Shown piece by piece: positions 16,825 through 25,046 of a DNA stretch of 64,000 nucleotides (the stretch's first letter is position 1; each line of letters starts with the position of its first letter). Origin of the DNA: Salinirubellus salinus. Its GTDB lineage: Archaea > Halobacteriota > Halobacteria > Halobacteriales > Haloarculaceae. The notes below the pieces were generated by a model. It worked only from the letters and a program-made list of their open reading frames with translations. It did not search any database and had not been told where the DNA came from. The stretch is taken from assembly GCF_025231485.1 (NCBI RefSeq), contig NZ_CP104003.1, forward strand, positions 2,976,001 to 3,040,000, written 5' to 3'. The position numbers and the translations under genes are program-made.

Positions 16825-17841
16825 ATGAGCATGCGCTGGTACGTCGCTCGCCGGCTGGCGTGGGCGGCAGTCGCGACCCTCGTCGTGCTGTCGGGGTACT
16901 TCGTGCTCCTGCAGTTGGCGCCGGGTGACGGCCGCGCAGCCTTCGCGTTCTCGGCGGCGACCGAGGGTGGCAACGCCACCGCCGCCAAGGAGACGTTCGA
17001 CCAGGTCCGCGGTATCGGCGGCCCGCTCCACGAGCAGTACATCGACTTCATGTCGAACATGCTCGTCGGCGACTGGGGCTGGTCGTTCACCCGCAACGAG
17101 CCGGTCATCGACGCGATGGCGAAGGCGTACCCGTACTCGCTGCAGTACGCCGTCCCGTCGACGCTGCTGGCCATCGTGTTCGGCTACGGCATCGGGCTCT
17201 ACTCCGCGACCCACCAGTACACGCTGACGGACTACTTCGGTACGTTCGTCGCGTTCTTCGGCATCTCCATCCCGAACTTCTGGTTCGGCATCATGCTGAT
17301 ACTGGTGTTCGCGGTGTCGGCCCCGGAGGTGACGCTGTTCGGCGTCGAACTGCTGCCGTTGCCGTCGTTCTACCAGACGGGCGTGGTCGAGGAGCACGGC
17401 ATCTTCTCGTACGAGAACGTTCGCCAGCTGATCATGCCCATCGTCGTGCTGACGACGGCCTCCATCGCGGCGAACATGCGCTACTCGCGGGCCGAGGCGC
17501 TGGAGTACGTCCACGCCGAGTTCGTCAAGACCGCCCGCGCGAAGGGGGCCGGCGACTGGCGTATCCTCACCCGCCACATCCTGCGGCCCGCGATGGTCCC
17601 GCTGATGACCATCTTCATCGCGGACCTCCTCGGGTTGCTGTTCGCGGGGGCCTACCTCACCGAGGTGGTGTTCCAGATCCCCGGCCTCGCGTTGCTCTCG
17701 TTCAACGCGCTCATCAACCAGGACACGCCGCTCGTGATGGCGACGACGCTCGTTCCCGTGTTGCTGTTCCTCGTGGGGAACCTGCTGCAGGACCTCGCGT
17801 ACACGGTGCTGGACCCGCGGATCGACTACGGTGACCGATGA
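16825..17841 (+). CDS. dppB: Peptide ABC transporter permease DppB
   Basis: A 338-residue inner-membrane permease of the DppB/OppB family. A first helix near residues 12-32 (AAVATLVVLSGYFVLLQLAP) is followed by a periplasmic-type loop and five further helices. The cytoplasmic EAA loop, ending KTARAKGAGDWRILTRH, is near residues 233-252 and docks the ATPases. It pairs with DppC in the membrane. The gene lies 63 bp after dppA and 21 bp before dppC. Confidence 0.92.
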   Translation: MSMRWYVARRLAWAAVATLVVLSGYFVLLQLAPGDGRAAFAFSAATEGGNATAAKETFDQVRGIGGPLHEQYIDFMSNMLVGDWGWSFTRNEPVIDAMAKAYPYSLQYAVPSTLLAIVFGYGIGLYSATHQYTLTDYFGTFVAFFGISIPNFWFGIMLILVFAVSAPEVTLFGVELLPLPSFYQTGVVEEHGIFSYENVRQLIMPIVVLTTASIAANMRYSRAEALEYVHAEFVKTARAKGAGDWRILTRHILRPAMVPLMTIFIADLLGLLFAGAYLTEVVFQIPGLALLSFNALINQDTPLVMATTLVPVLLFLVGNLLQDLAYTVLDPRIDYGDR

Positions 17842-17862
17842 TGACGGAGATAGAGGTACACG

Positions 17863-19119
17863 ATGGCGACTGACGACTCGTTCCGCGACGTCGACTGGGA
17901 CTCGATGGGCGGTGCGGGGCTCACCCCGCGGGAGACGGCGATGCTGGTCTTCGGCGGCGTGTTCCTCGCGCTGCTCGCGTTCGACTTCCTCGTCCTGCAC
18001 GACGGTCTCAACTGGGTCTCCGGGCTCGTCGAGGGGCCGCAGTTCCAGTGGGTGACCGAGCAGGAGGGCGCACCACTCCCGTTCGGCGTCGACCTCTCGA
18101 CGTCCGACTGGCTGCTGGTGCTCACCCTCGCGGTGATGCTGTTCTACGGCGTCTGGCCGCTGTACGACAACCCCCGGCTGGCGGCCTACTACTGGCGGCG
18201 CTTCCGCCAGAACAAGGCCGCGATGGCCAGCGCGGTCTACCTGCTGGTCATCTTCGCCGTCGGGATGGTCGGCCCGGCGTTCATCGACCAGCCCGAGCTG
18301 GCGTTCGACCAGGTCTCACAGCCCCCGATCTACACCAGCACCCCGATGTCCACCACGGGGGGAGCCTGCGTCGGCGACACCGTCACGAAGACGGTGACGA
18401 CCAACGGGCAGGCGGTCCCCACGACGTTCTGTCAGGGCTCGTGGGCCCACCCGCTCGGCACCACCAACGAGGGGAAGGACCTCGTCGACCTGCTGGTGCT
18501 CGGGATGCGCGTCTCGATGAAGGTGAGCCTCATCACGATGCTCCTCGTGATCTCCATCGGGAGCCTCGTCGGGACGACCGCCGCCTACTACGGCGGCTAC
18601 GTCGACGAGGTGCTGATGCGCTACGTCGACATCCAGGGGACGTTCCCGTCGTTCTTCCTGTTCCTCATCCTCGCGTACCTGTTCACGCCGACGCTGGGGC
18701 TCCTCATCGCCCTGTTCGGCCTGCTCGGGTGGGAGGGGACCTCCCGGCTGGTGCGCTCGGAGGCGCTCCAGCGGACCGAGGAGGAGTACGTCCAGGCCGC
18801 GGAGAACGCCGGGGCGAGCGACGGATGGATAATCCGCCGACACATCCTGCCGAACGTGTCCACGACCGTCATCACGAACGCGACGCTGCTCATCCCGTCG
18901 TTCATCCTGCTGGAGGCGGCACTCGCCTTCCTCGGGCTGACCGACCCCTCGGTGGCGTCGTGGGGCAAGACCATCTCGGCCGGCCGCGACTACCTCAGTT
19001 CGGCGTGGTGGATCGCGACCCTGCCGGGGGTCTTCCTCTTCTTCACCATCCTCGCGTTCAACATGGTGGGCGACGGGCTGCGTGACGCGCTCGACCCGCG
19101 CTCGGGTGGTCGCTCGTGA
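17863..19119 (+). CDS. dppC: Peptide ABC transporter permease DppC
   Basis: A 418-residue permease of the DppC/OppC family, longer than the usual 290-300 residues. It carries an N-terminal extension of about 100 residues with two extra hydrophobic segments (MLVFGGVFLALLAFDFLVLH and WLLVLTLAVMLFYGV) before the standard helix that follows FRQNKAAMASAVYLLV. The EAA loop EEEYVQAAENAGASDGWIIR is near residues 305-324. The extension is often seen in haloarchaeal members. A GAGGT ribosome-binding site lies before the ATG at 17863, and the stop overlaps the dppD GTG. Confidence 0.9.
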   Translation: MATDDSFRDVDWDSMGGAGLTPRETAMLVFGGVFLALLAFDFLVLHDGLNWVSGLVEGPQFQWVTEQEGAPLPFGVDLSTSDWLLVLTLAVMLFYGVWPLYDNPRLAAYYWRRFRQNKAAMASAVYLLVIFAVGMVGPAFIDQPELAFDQVSQPPIYTSTPMSTTGGACVGDTVTKTVTTNGQAVPTTFCQGSWAHPLGTTNEGKDLVDLLVLGMRVSMKVSLITMLLVISIGSLVGTTAAYYGGYVDEVLMRYVDIQGTFPSFFLFLILAYLFTPTLGLLIALFGLLGWEGTSRLVRSEALQRTEEEYVQAAENAGASDGWIIRRHILPNVSTTVITNATLLIPSFILLEAALAFLGLTDPSVASWGKTISAGRDYLSSAWWIATLPGVFLFFTILAFNMVGDGLRDALDPRSGGRS

Positions 19120-20258
19120 GCCACAACGGCCAGTCGGCCGCCACGGCCGACGCGAGCGAGGAGCCGCTCCTCTCGGTTCGTGGCTTGCAGACCTACTTCG
19201 ACACCGACAACGGCACCGTCCGTGCCGTCGACGGCGTCTCGTTCGACGTCGAGCGCGGCGAGACGGTGTGTGTCGTCGGCGAGTCGGGATCGGGCAAGAC
19301 CGTCGCCTGCGAGTCGGTGACCAAGCTCATCGACATGCCGCCCGGCCGTATCGCCGGCGGCGAGGTCCTCTTCGACGGCGAGGACCTGGCACAGGCCTCC
19401 GAGAAGCGCCTCAAGCAGATCCGCGGTGGTCGCATCGGCCACGTGTTCCAGAACCCGCAGGGGGCGCTGAACCCGGTCTACACCGTGGGCGACCAGATCG
19501 TCGAGGCCATCCGCATCCACAGCGACCGCTCGAAGTCCGAGGCACGGGACCGCGCCGTCGAGTTGCTCGACCGGGTCGGCATCCCGGAGGCCGCCTCGCG
19601 CGCCGACGAGTACCCCCACGAGTTCTCGGGCGGGATGAAACAGCGCGTCGTCATCGCGATGGCGCTGGCCGGCGACCCGGACCTGCTCATCGCCGACGAG
19701 CCGACGACGGCGCTCGACGTGACCATCCAGGCCCAGATCCTCCGGCTGTTCGAGGACCTGCAAGAGGAGTTCGACATGAGCATCGTGTTCGTCACGCACG
19801 ACCTCGGCGTGGTCGCGCAGATCGCCGACCGCGTCGTCGTGATGTACTCGGGGAAGGTGATGGAGCGGGGCGACGTGTTCGAACTGTTCGAGCAGGCCGC
19901 CCACCCGTACACGCAGGCGCTGTTGCGCTGTCTCCCCGGTCGGGGCGACGTGAGCGAGGCCATCGGTGGCTCGCTCCCCGACCCCACCAACCCGCCCAGC
20001 GGCTGTCGGTTCCACCCGCGCTGTCCGCACGCGGTGCGCGACTGCCAGACGGGTGACCAGCCGCCCATGGCGGCCGTCGACGACCCCGAGGACGAGGGCG
20101 ACGGCGACACGGACGACCGGGAACACCGCGCCTCGTGTGTCTACTACCGGACCGGCTACAACGCCGACACGGTACGGCAGACGGCGCCTGGAACGACCGG
20201 CGAGGCGAGCGCCCCCGGGAGCAGTACCGGCGCCGGGACGGAGGGGGGTGACGACTGA
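19116..20258 (+). CDS. dppD: Peptide ABC transporter ATPase DppD
   Basis: A 380-residue ATP-binding subunit. It has Walker A GESGSGKT, Q-loop VFQNPQGALNP, signature FSGGMKQRV, Walker B LLIADEPTTALD and the switch His in VTHDLG. The C-terminal oligopeptide/dipeptide domain has [19 protein letters not shown] with a later Cys, the motif that can hold an iron-sulfur cluster in related proteins. An acidic insert and a Gly/Thr/Ser-rich tail follow. The start is a GTG overlapping the dppC stop by 4 bp, so translation is coupled. Confidence 0.92.
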   Translation: MSHNGQSAATADASEEPLLSVRGLQTYFDTDNGTVRAVDGVSFDVERGETVCVVGESGSGKTVACESVTKLIDMPPGRIAGGEVLFDGEDLAQASEKRLKQIRGGRIGHVFQNPQGALNPVYTVGDQIVEAIRIHSDRSKSEARDRAVELLDRVGIPEAASRADEYPHEFSGGMKQRVVIAMALAGDPDLLIADEPTTALDVTIQAQILRLFEDLQEEFDMSIVFVTHDLGVVAQIADRVVVMYSGKVMERGDVFELFEQAAHPYTQALLRCLPGRGDVSEAIGGSLPDPTNPPSGCRFHPRCPHAVRDCQTGDQPPMAAVDDPEDEGDGDTDDREHRASCVYYRTGYNADTVRQTAPGTTGEASAPGSSTGAGTEGGDD

Positions 20259-21589
20259 TGAGCCTCTTCTCCGTCACCGGCCTCGAGAAGCACTACCCGC
20301 TCACGCAGGGGGTGCTCAAGCGCGAGGTCGGTCGGGTGCGTGCGGTCGACGGCATCTCGTTCGACGTGGACCGCGGCGAGACGGTCGGTGTCGTCGGCGA
20401 GTCCGGCTGTGGGAAGTCCACGGCCGCCACCTCGATGCTCCGGCTGGAGGAGCCGACCGGCGGCTCCATCCAGTTCGACGGCGAGGAGGTGACCGACTAC
20501 TCGAAGGCCGACCTGAAGGCGTTCCGCCGGCGCGCCCAGATGGTGTTCCAGGACCCGACCTCCTCGTTCGACCCGCGGATGTCCATCGGGGACAGCATCG
20601 AGGAGCCGCTACGCATCCACGGGATGCGCGACCGCAAACGGCGCCGTCGCATCACCGAGGACATGCTCGAACGCGTCGGACTGGGCGCGGAGGTGGCCGA
20701 CCGCTACCCGCACGAACTCTCGGGCGGGATGAAACAGCGGGCGGCGCTCGCGCGTGCGCTCGTGGTCAACCCGGACCTGCTCGTCGCGGACGAACCCGTC
20801 TCCGCGCTCGACGTGAGCGTGCAGGCCGAGATCCTCGCGCTGCTGGAGGACCTGCAGGCCGAGTTCGACCTCGCGGTGGTGCTCATCAGCCACGACATGG
20901 GTGTCGTCCGGCAGGTGTGTGACCGCGTGAACGTGATGTACCTCGGCGAGGTCGTCGAGCAGGGGCCGACCGAGGCCGTCTTCGACGACCCGCAACACCC
21001 CTACACGGAAGCGCTGATGGCATCCATCCCGCAGCCCGACCCGCGGCTCCGGGGCGAGGGTGTCGAGTTGACGGGCGACGTGCCGAGTCCGTCGAACCCG
21101 CCCAGCGGCTGTCGGTTCCACACCCGGTGCCCGAAGGTCATCCCACCGGCGGACGTGGACATCGACCAGACGGCGTTCCGTCGGGTGATGGACCTCCGCT
21201 CGCGGCTCCGTGGGGAGATCGACGTCGACGCGCTCCGGGAGCGTCACGAGGCCGAACAACGTGAGGTCTCGGACCGAGCGAGCGGTGGAACCGCGAGCCA
21301 CGAGACGACCGTCGCGACCGTCCGCGAGGAGTTCGACCTCCCCGACCTCCGCGACCCCGAGGCCGACCGCGCGGTGCGCGAGGCCCTCGAGGAGATCGCA
21401 CGGGGCGACCAGGATGCCGCCCGCGAGCGGCTCGCGACGGCGTTCCCGACGGTGTGTGAGCGCCACGACCCGCCGCTCGAACGGGTTGGCGAGCGGCGGA
21501 CGACGGCCTGCTTCCGACACGAGGCGGTCGAGTCGCCCGAGGACCGGAGCCACGCCTCCGTCGAGGCGGTGGACCGGTCGGACGACTGA
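20258..21589 (+). CDS. dppF: Peptide ABC transporter ATPase DppF
   Basis: A 443-residue ATP-binding subunit that pairs with DppD. It has Walker [10 protein letters not shown], signature [10 protein letters not shown], Walker [13 protein letters not shown] and switch His in ISHDMG. The C-terminal cysteine motif is split: [11 protein letters not shown] near residue 290 and [10 protein letters not shown]...TACFRH near residues 397-420 are separated by about 100 residues of acidic, helix-prone sequence. This makes it about 100 residues longer than bacterial DppF. The ATG overlaps the dppD TGA by 1 bp and is preceded by a strong GGAGGGGGGTGA ribosome-binding site. Confidence 0.9.
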   Translation: MSLFSVTGLEKHYPLTQGVLKREVGRVRAVDGISFDVDRGETVGVVGESGCGKSTAATSMLRLEEPTGGSIQFDGEEVTDYSKADLKAFRRRAQMVFQDPTSSFDPRMSIGDSIEEPLRIHGMRDRKRRRRITEDMLERVGLGAEVADRYPHELSGGMKQRAALARALVVNPDLLVADEPVSALDVSVQAEILALLEDLQAEFDLAVVLISHDMGVVRQVCDRVNVMYLGEVVEQGPTEAVFDDPQHPYTEALMASIPQPDPRLRGEGVELTGDVPSPSNPPSGCRFHTRCPKVIPPADVDIDQTAFRRVMDLRSRLRGEIDVDALRERHEAEQREVSDRASGGTASHETTVATVREEFDLPDLRDPEADRAVREALEEIARGDQDAARERLATAFPTVCERHDPPLERVGERRTTACFRHEAVESPEDRSHASVEAVDRSDD

Positions 21590-21656
21590 GCGGCCTCTCG
21601 ACCACTCGCCTCCCCCCGACCGAGAACCTTTCAAGCGGCCGTCGCCTCCATCTGGT

Positions 21657-22532
21657 ATGGAGTGGAAACCCGACTGGGGGCTGCGGGGCCGCATGGTGTT
21701 CACCATGTTCCTGCTGTTCGCCCTCTACGTCGGCTTCGTCGCCGTCCTCAGCCTGCTCCGCGCGGACCTCCTCGTCATCGTGGCGGTCATGAGCGTATTC
21801 CTCGTCGCGCAGTTCTTCTTCAGCGACAAGCTCGCGCTCTACTCGATGGGCGCGAAGGTGGTCTCGGAGGAGGAGTACCCGCAACTGCACGCGATGGTCT
21901 CGCGGCTGGCACAGCAGGCCGACCTGCCGAAGCCGAAGGTGGCGGTCGCCGACTCGCAGGTCCCGAACGCGTTCGCCACCGGTCGGTCGCAGAAGAACAG
22001 CGCCGTCGCGGTGACGACCGGCATCATGCGGACGCTCGACGAGGACGAACTCGAGGGGGTCATCGCCCACGAACTCGCGCACATCAAGAACCGCGACGTG
22101 GCCGTGATGACCGTCGCGTCGTTCCTCTCGACCATCGCGTTCCTCGTCGTCCGCTTCGGCATCTACTTCGGCGGCGGTCGGAACCGCAACGGGAGCGTCC
22201 TCGTGGCCATCCTCGCCTCGCTGGCCGTCTGGATCATCTCGTTCTTCCTCATCCGGGCGCTCAGCCGCTACCGCGAGTTCGCCGCGGACCGGGGCGGTGC
22301 GGTCATCACGGGCCAGCCCTCGGCGCTCGCCTCGGCCCTGCTGAAGATCTCCGGGCGGATGGACCAGGTGCCACAGGAGGACCTGCGCGACACCGCGGAG
22401 ATGAACGCGTTCTTCATCATCCCCATCAAGTCCGGTGTCGTCGGACGCCTCTTCTCGACGCACCCGTCGACGGAGAAGCGCGTGGAGCGACTCCGGCAAC
22501 TCGAGAAGGAACTGGAGACCTCGCGCGTCTGA
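21657..22532 (+). CDS. htpX: HtpX-type membrane zinc metalloprotease
   Basis: A 291-residue M48-family membrane protease for quality control of membrane proteins. Two N-terminal helices (about residues 12-60) precede the cytoplasmic catalytic domain with HELAH in GVIAHELAHIKNRD. Two further helices follow (VASFLSTIAFLVV and a later VAILASLAVWIISFFLI), then the third-ligand region RYREFAADRGGA. The ATG at 21657 begins MEWKPDWGLRGR; the frame continues open upstream inside dppF but without family similarity. It is followed 38 bp later by pspAB, a pairing common in haloarchaea. Confidence 0.92.
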   Translation: MEWKPDWGLRGRMVFTMFLLFALYVGFVAVLSLLRADLLVIVAVMSVFLVAQFFFSDKLALYSMGAKVVSEEEYPQLHAMVSRLAQQADLPKPKVAVADSQVPNAFATGRSQKNSAVAVTTGIMRTLDEDELEGVIAHELAHIKNRDVAVMTVASFLSTIAFLVVRFGIYFGGGRNRNGSVLVAILASLAVWIISFFLIRALSRYREFAADRGGAVITGQPSALASALLKISGRMDQVPQEDLRDTAEMNAFFIIPIKSGVVGRLFSTHPSTEKRVERLRQLEKELETSRV

Positions 22533-22570
22533 GCGCAGGGGCTTTTGCGCCGGGCCACCTCGTTCCGCCA

Positions 22571-23176
22571 ATGGGCATCATCGACACCCTCCGGTCCGCC
22601 CTCGGCCTCGGTGCCGAGGACGCCGCCAGCCGCCGGGCCGACCCGGAGGACCTCTTCGGGATGACGACGGCGTACGTGACGATGGAGGCCGAACTCGGCT
22701 ACGCGCCCACCGGCGACGCCGGCCTGCTGTTCAACGGCGTCGACTCCTCGCAGTTCCGGCGGGCCGTCGAGGAGATCGAGGCCATCCTCGAGGCGGGTGC
22801 CGAGGAGACCGGCACCGAGTTCGAGGTGCGCGAGGACAGCCGGGGTGGCGAGTGGGTCGTCCTCCACGACGACGACTTCGAGGACCTCGTCACCTCGGTC
22901 CACTTCGCGGCCGACCAGCTCTCCGAGGAGGGGTTCGGCTCGCGGCTGCTCTCGGCCGTCTTCGCGTTCGGCGGGAACGACAAGCGGGTCTACTGGCTCT
23001 ACTCGTTCCGCCGTGGGGCGTACTACCCGTTCGTCCCGAAGCGGGGCCACGAGCGTGACTCGACGGCCGAGGTGAAACTGGAGTCCGTCCTCGACGGGGA
23101 GCTGAACGTCGAGGACGACACCTCCTACTGGTACCCGCTCTGGTCGGACACGCCCGGTGGGCATCCGTGGGAGTGA
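22571..23176 (+). CDS. pspAB: PspA-associated protein PspAB
   Basis: A 201-residue soluble protein that I recognise as the haloarchaeal PspAB family, usually next to htpX. It starts MGIIDTLRSALGLG, has a mixed alpha/beta body, and ends with an aromatic segment (YWLYSFRRGAYYPFVP) and WYPLWSDTPGGHPWE. The family is linked by name and neighbourhood to the phage-shock membrane-stress protein PspA; the molecular role is not established. Shared strand and a 38-bp gap to htpX suggest an operon for envelope stress. Confidence 0.75.
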   Translation: MGIIDTLRSALGLGAEDAASRRADPEDLFGMTTAYVTMEAELGYAPTGDAGLLFNGVDSSQFRRAVEEIEAILEAGAEETGTEFEVREDSRGGEWVVLHDDDFEDLVTSVHFAADQLSEEGFGSRLLSAVFAFGGNDKRVYWLYSFRRGAYYPFVPKRGHERDSTAEVKLESVLDGELNVEDDTSYWYPLWSDTPGGHPWE

Positions 23177-23223
23177 GCAACGTCGACGGCGTTGCGAACG
23201 TCGATGCGCGAGGAGTGCCAGCG

Positions 23224-23331
23224 ACGAGTTTACCGGCAGTGAGCGTTCCGCCGGAACGCGAATCTCGGTGGACGAGTGCAACGAGTTTACCGGCAGTGAG
23301 CGTTCCGCCGGAACGCGAATCTCGGTGGACG
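23224..23331. repeat. 57-bp-period tandem duplication carrying a palindrome
   Basis: A 51-bp sequence is perfectly repeated at 23224-23274 and 23281-23331 (period 57, exactly 19 codons). Each copy contains the palindrome GCGTTCCGCCGGAACGC. A near-identical unit, with one base different, lies inside the orc1 linker at 2834-2856 on the other strand. The repeat lies between pspAB and the next ATG at 23343. Confidence 0.85.
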
Positions 23332-23342
23332 TGCCCGGGGCG

Positions 23343-23777
23343 ATGACCGCGCCCGACCCCCAGCCGTACGACCACTACCGCGCGGCGGACGGCGGCCCGC
23401 TCCCGGCCGGCACCTACCGTGTCGTCGGCACCCGCGACGGGGTGACGCTGCTCTACGTGACCGACGACGGTGGGCGGCGCGTCCACGCCGGGCGGCTCGA
23501 GCGCGTGGACCGGGCGACGCTGGCCGACCTGACGCCGGTGGAGGGACCGGACGACGACGCCGACATCGGGACGGCACTCTACTACTCCGCTCGCGCGGTG
23601 CCGGGGAACCTCGTGGCCCGGCCGGTGCAGGTGACGCTGGCCGTCGCGCTGTTCGCGCTCTCGGTGGTCGGACCGGGGGTCGTCTCGCTTCCACCGCTCG
23701 CGTTCGAGGCGGCCGAGGTGCTGGCGGCGCTGGCACTCGGGACCGCCGCCGCGGGTCTACCGCGGACCGGGCGCTGA
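23343..23777 (+). CDS. Small membrane-anchored protein, unknown function
   Basis: A 144-residue protein with a soluble N-terminal half (about residues 15-60, beta-rich, [20 protein letters not shown]) and two hydrophobic segments near the C-terminus ([20 protein letters not shown] and [14 protein letters not shown]). I do not recognise the family. The frame is open upstream through the 57-bp duplication, but the ATG at 23343 is the first plausible start, so the duplication is probably leader or promoter DNA. Confidence 0.65.
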   Translation: MTAPDPQPYDHYRAADGGPLPAGTYRVVGTRDGVTLLYVTDDGGRRVHAGRLERVDRATLADLTPVEGPDDDADIGTALYYSARAVPGNLVARPVQVTLAVALFALSVVGPGVVSLPPLAFEAAEVLAALALGTAAAGLPRTGR

Positions 23778-23804
23778 GCGCCGCTCCCTACCTGAACCTT
23801 CGCC

Positions 23805-23827
23805 GTTCCACTCGAAACGCCCCCGTC
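23805..23827 (+). promoter_or_regulatory. ORB-like sequence upstream of radA
   Basis: GTTCCACTCGAAACG followed by CCCCCGTC resembles the ORB core seen upstream of orc1, but the base run after the core is C rather than G. It lies about 40 bp before the radA TATA element. Binding by Orc1 is a guess. Confidence 0.3.
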
Positions 23828-23836
23828 ACGGATGTC

Positions 23837-23851
23837 GGTTTCACTTTCACC
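23837..23851 (+). promoter_or_regulatory. TTTCAC direct-repeat site in the radA promoter
   Basis: GGTTTCACTTTCACC lies 14 bp upstream of the TATA-like GCTTTATC (23866-23873), which is itself about 25 bp before the radA ATG. A position upstream of TATA suits an activator. The same core appears at the orc1 start, so a shared regulator for replication and recombination genes is possible. Confidence 0.5.
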
Positions 23852-23896
23852 GGGCTGTTGACGAGGCTTTATCACCCGTGGGGCGCAAGACCGAGT

Positions 23897-24940
23897 ATGG
23901 CGACCGCGAAATCGCAGGACCTGGAGGACCTCCCGGGCGTCGGCCCGGCCACCGCAGAGAAGCTCCGAGAGAACGGCTACGACTCGTATCAGAGCATCGC
24001 CGTGGCCTCGCCGGGCGAGCTCTCGAACAAGGCCGACGTGGGTGAGTCGTCCGCCGCGGACATCATCAACGCCGCGCGCGACGCCGCCGACATCGGTGGG
24101 TTCGAGACCGGCACCTCCGTGCTGGAGCGCCGCGAGCGCATCGGGAAGTTGAAGTTCCTCATCCCAGAGCTGGACGAGATGCTCGGCGGCGGCGTCGAGA
24201 CCCAGTCCATCACCGAGGTGTACGGCGAGTTCGGGGCCGGCAAGTCCCAGATCACCCACCAGCTCGCGGTCAACGTCCAGCTCCCGGCCGACCACGGCGG
24301 GCTGGAGGGCCGGTGTGTCTTCATCGACACGGAGGACACGTTCCGCCCCGAGCGTATCGACGAGATGGCCCGCGGGCTGGACGACGACGTCATCGAAGCC
24401 GCGATGGAGCTCCACGGCATCGAGGACGGCAGCGCCGGCAACGAGGCGGACCTCGAGGCGCTGGTCCAGTCGTTCCTCGACAAGATCCACGTCGCGAAGG
24501 CGTTCAACTCCAACCACCAGATCCTCCTCGCGGAGAAGGCCAAGGAGATCTCCAAGGAGTACGAGGACGACGAGTTCCCGGTCCGCCTGCTCTGTGTCGA
24601 CTCGCTGACCGCGCACTTCCGCGCGGAGTACGTCGGCCGCGGCGAACTCGCCTCCCGCCAGCAGAAGCTCAACAAGCACCTCCACGACATCGACCGCGTC
24701 GGCAACCTCTACAACTCGGCCGTCGTCGTCACGAACCAGGTCCAGTCGAACCCGGACGCCTTCTTCGGCGACCCGACCAAGCCCATCGGTGGGAACATCC
24801 TCGGACACAAGTCCACGTTCCGGATGTACCTGAAGAAGTCGAAGGGGAACAAGCGCATCGTGAAGCTCGTCGACGCGCCGAACCTCCCGGACGGCGAGAG
24901 CGTGATGCGCGTCGAGGGCGCGGGCCTGAAGCCCGAGTAG
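23897..24940 (+). CDS. radA: DNA repair and recombination protein RadA
   Basis: A 347-residue archaeal RecA/Rad51-family recombinase that forms filaments on single-stranded DNA and drives strand exchange. The N-terminal helix-hairpin-helix domain ([12 protein letters not shown]) precedes Walker [10 protein letters not shown] near residues 113-121 and Walker [12 protein letters not shown], with the L1/L2 region ([20 protein letters not shown]) near residue 285. No intein is present. The ATG at 23897 is preferred over an ATG 13 codons upstream because a TATA-like element lies 25 bp before it and the archaeal family begins here; the mRNA is likely leaderless. Confidence 0.96.
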   Translation: MATAKSQDLEDLPGVGPATAEKLRENGYDSYQSIAVASPGELSNKADVGESSAADIINAARDAADIGGFETGTSVLERRERIGKLKFLIPELDEMLGGGVETQSITEVYGEFGAGKSQITHQLAVNVQLPADHGGLEGRCVFIDTEDTFRPERIDEMARGLDDDVIEAAMELHGIEDGSAGNEADLEALVQSFLDKIHVAKAFNSNHQILLAEKAKEISKEYEDDEFPVRLLCVDSLTAHFRAEYVGRGELASRQQKLNKHLHDIDRVGNLYNSAVVVTNQVQSNPDAFFGDPTKPIGGNILGHKSTFRMYLKKSKGNKRIVKLVDAPNLPDGESVMRVEGAGLKPE

Positions 24941-25046
24941 GTTGGTTCGAGCGTAGCGAGGGACCGACGGTTCCTCGTTCGAACGGCGCTGCACGCCGTG
25001 AGCGTAGCGAGAACCATCTCACGGCGAGCGGCGGACCCCTCCCCAC

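Noticed and set aside
23224-23331. Possible CRISPR-like repeat
   Set aside because: Only two units, almost no spacer, and no cas genes; it is a simple duplication. The 27-bp tandem repeats were rejected for the same reason.
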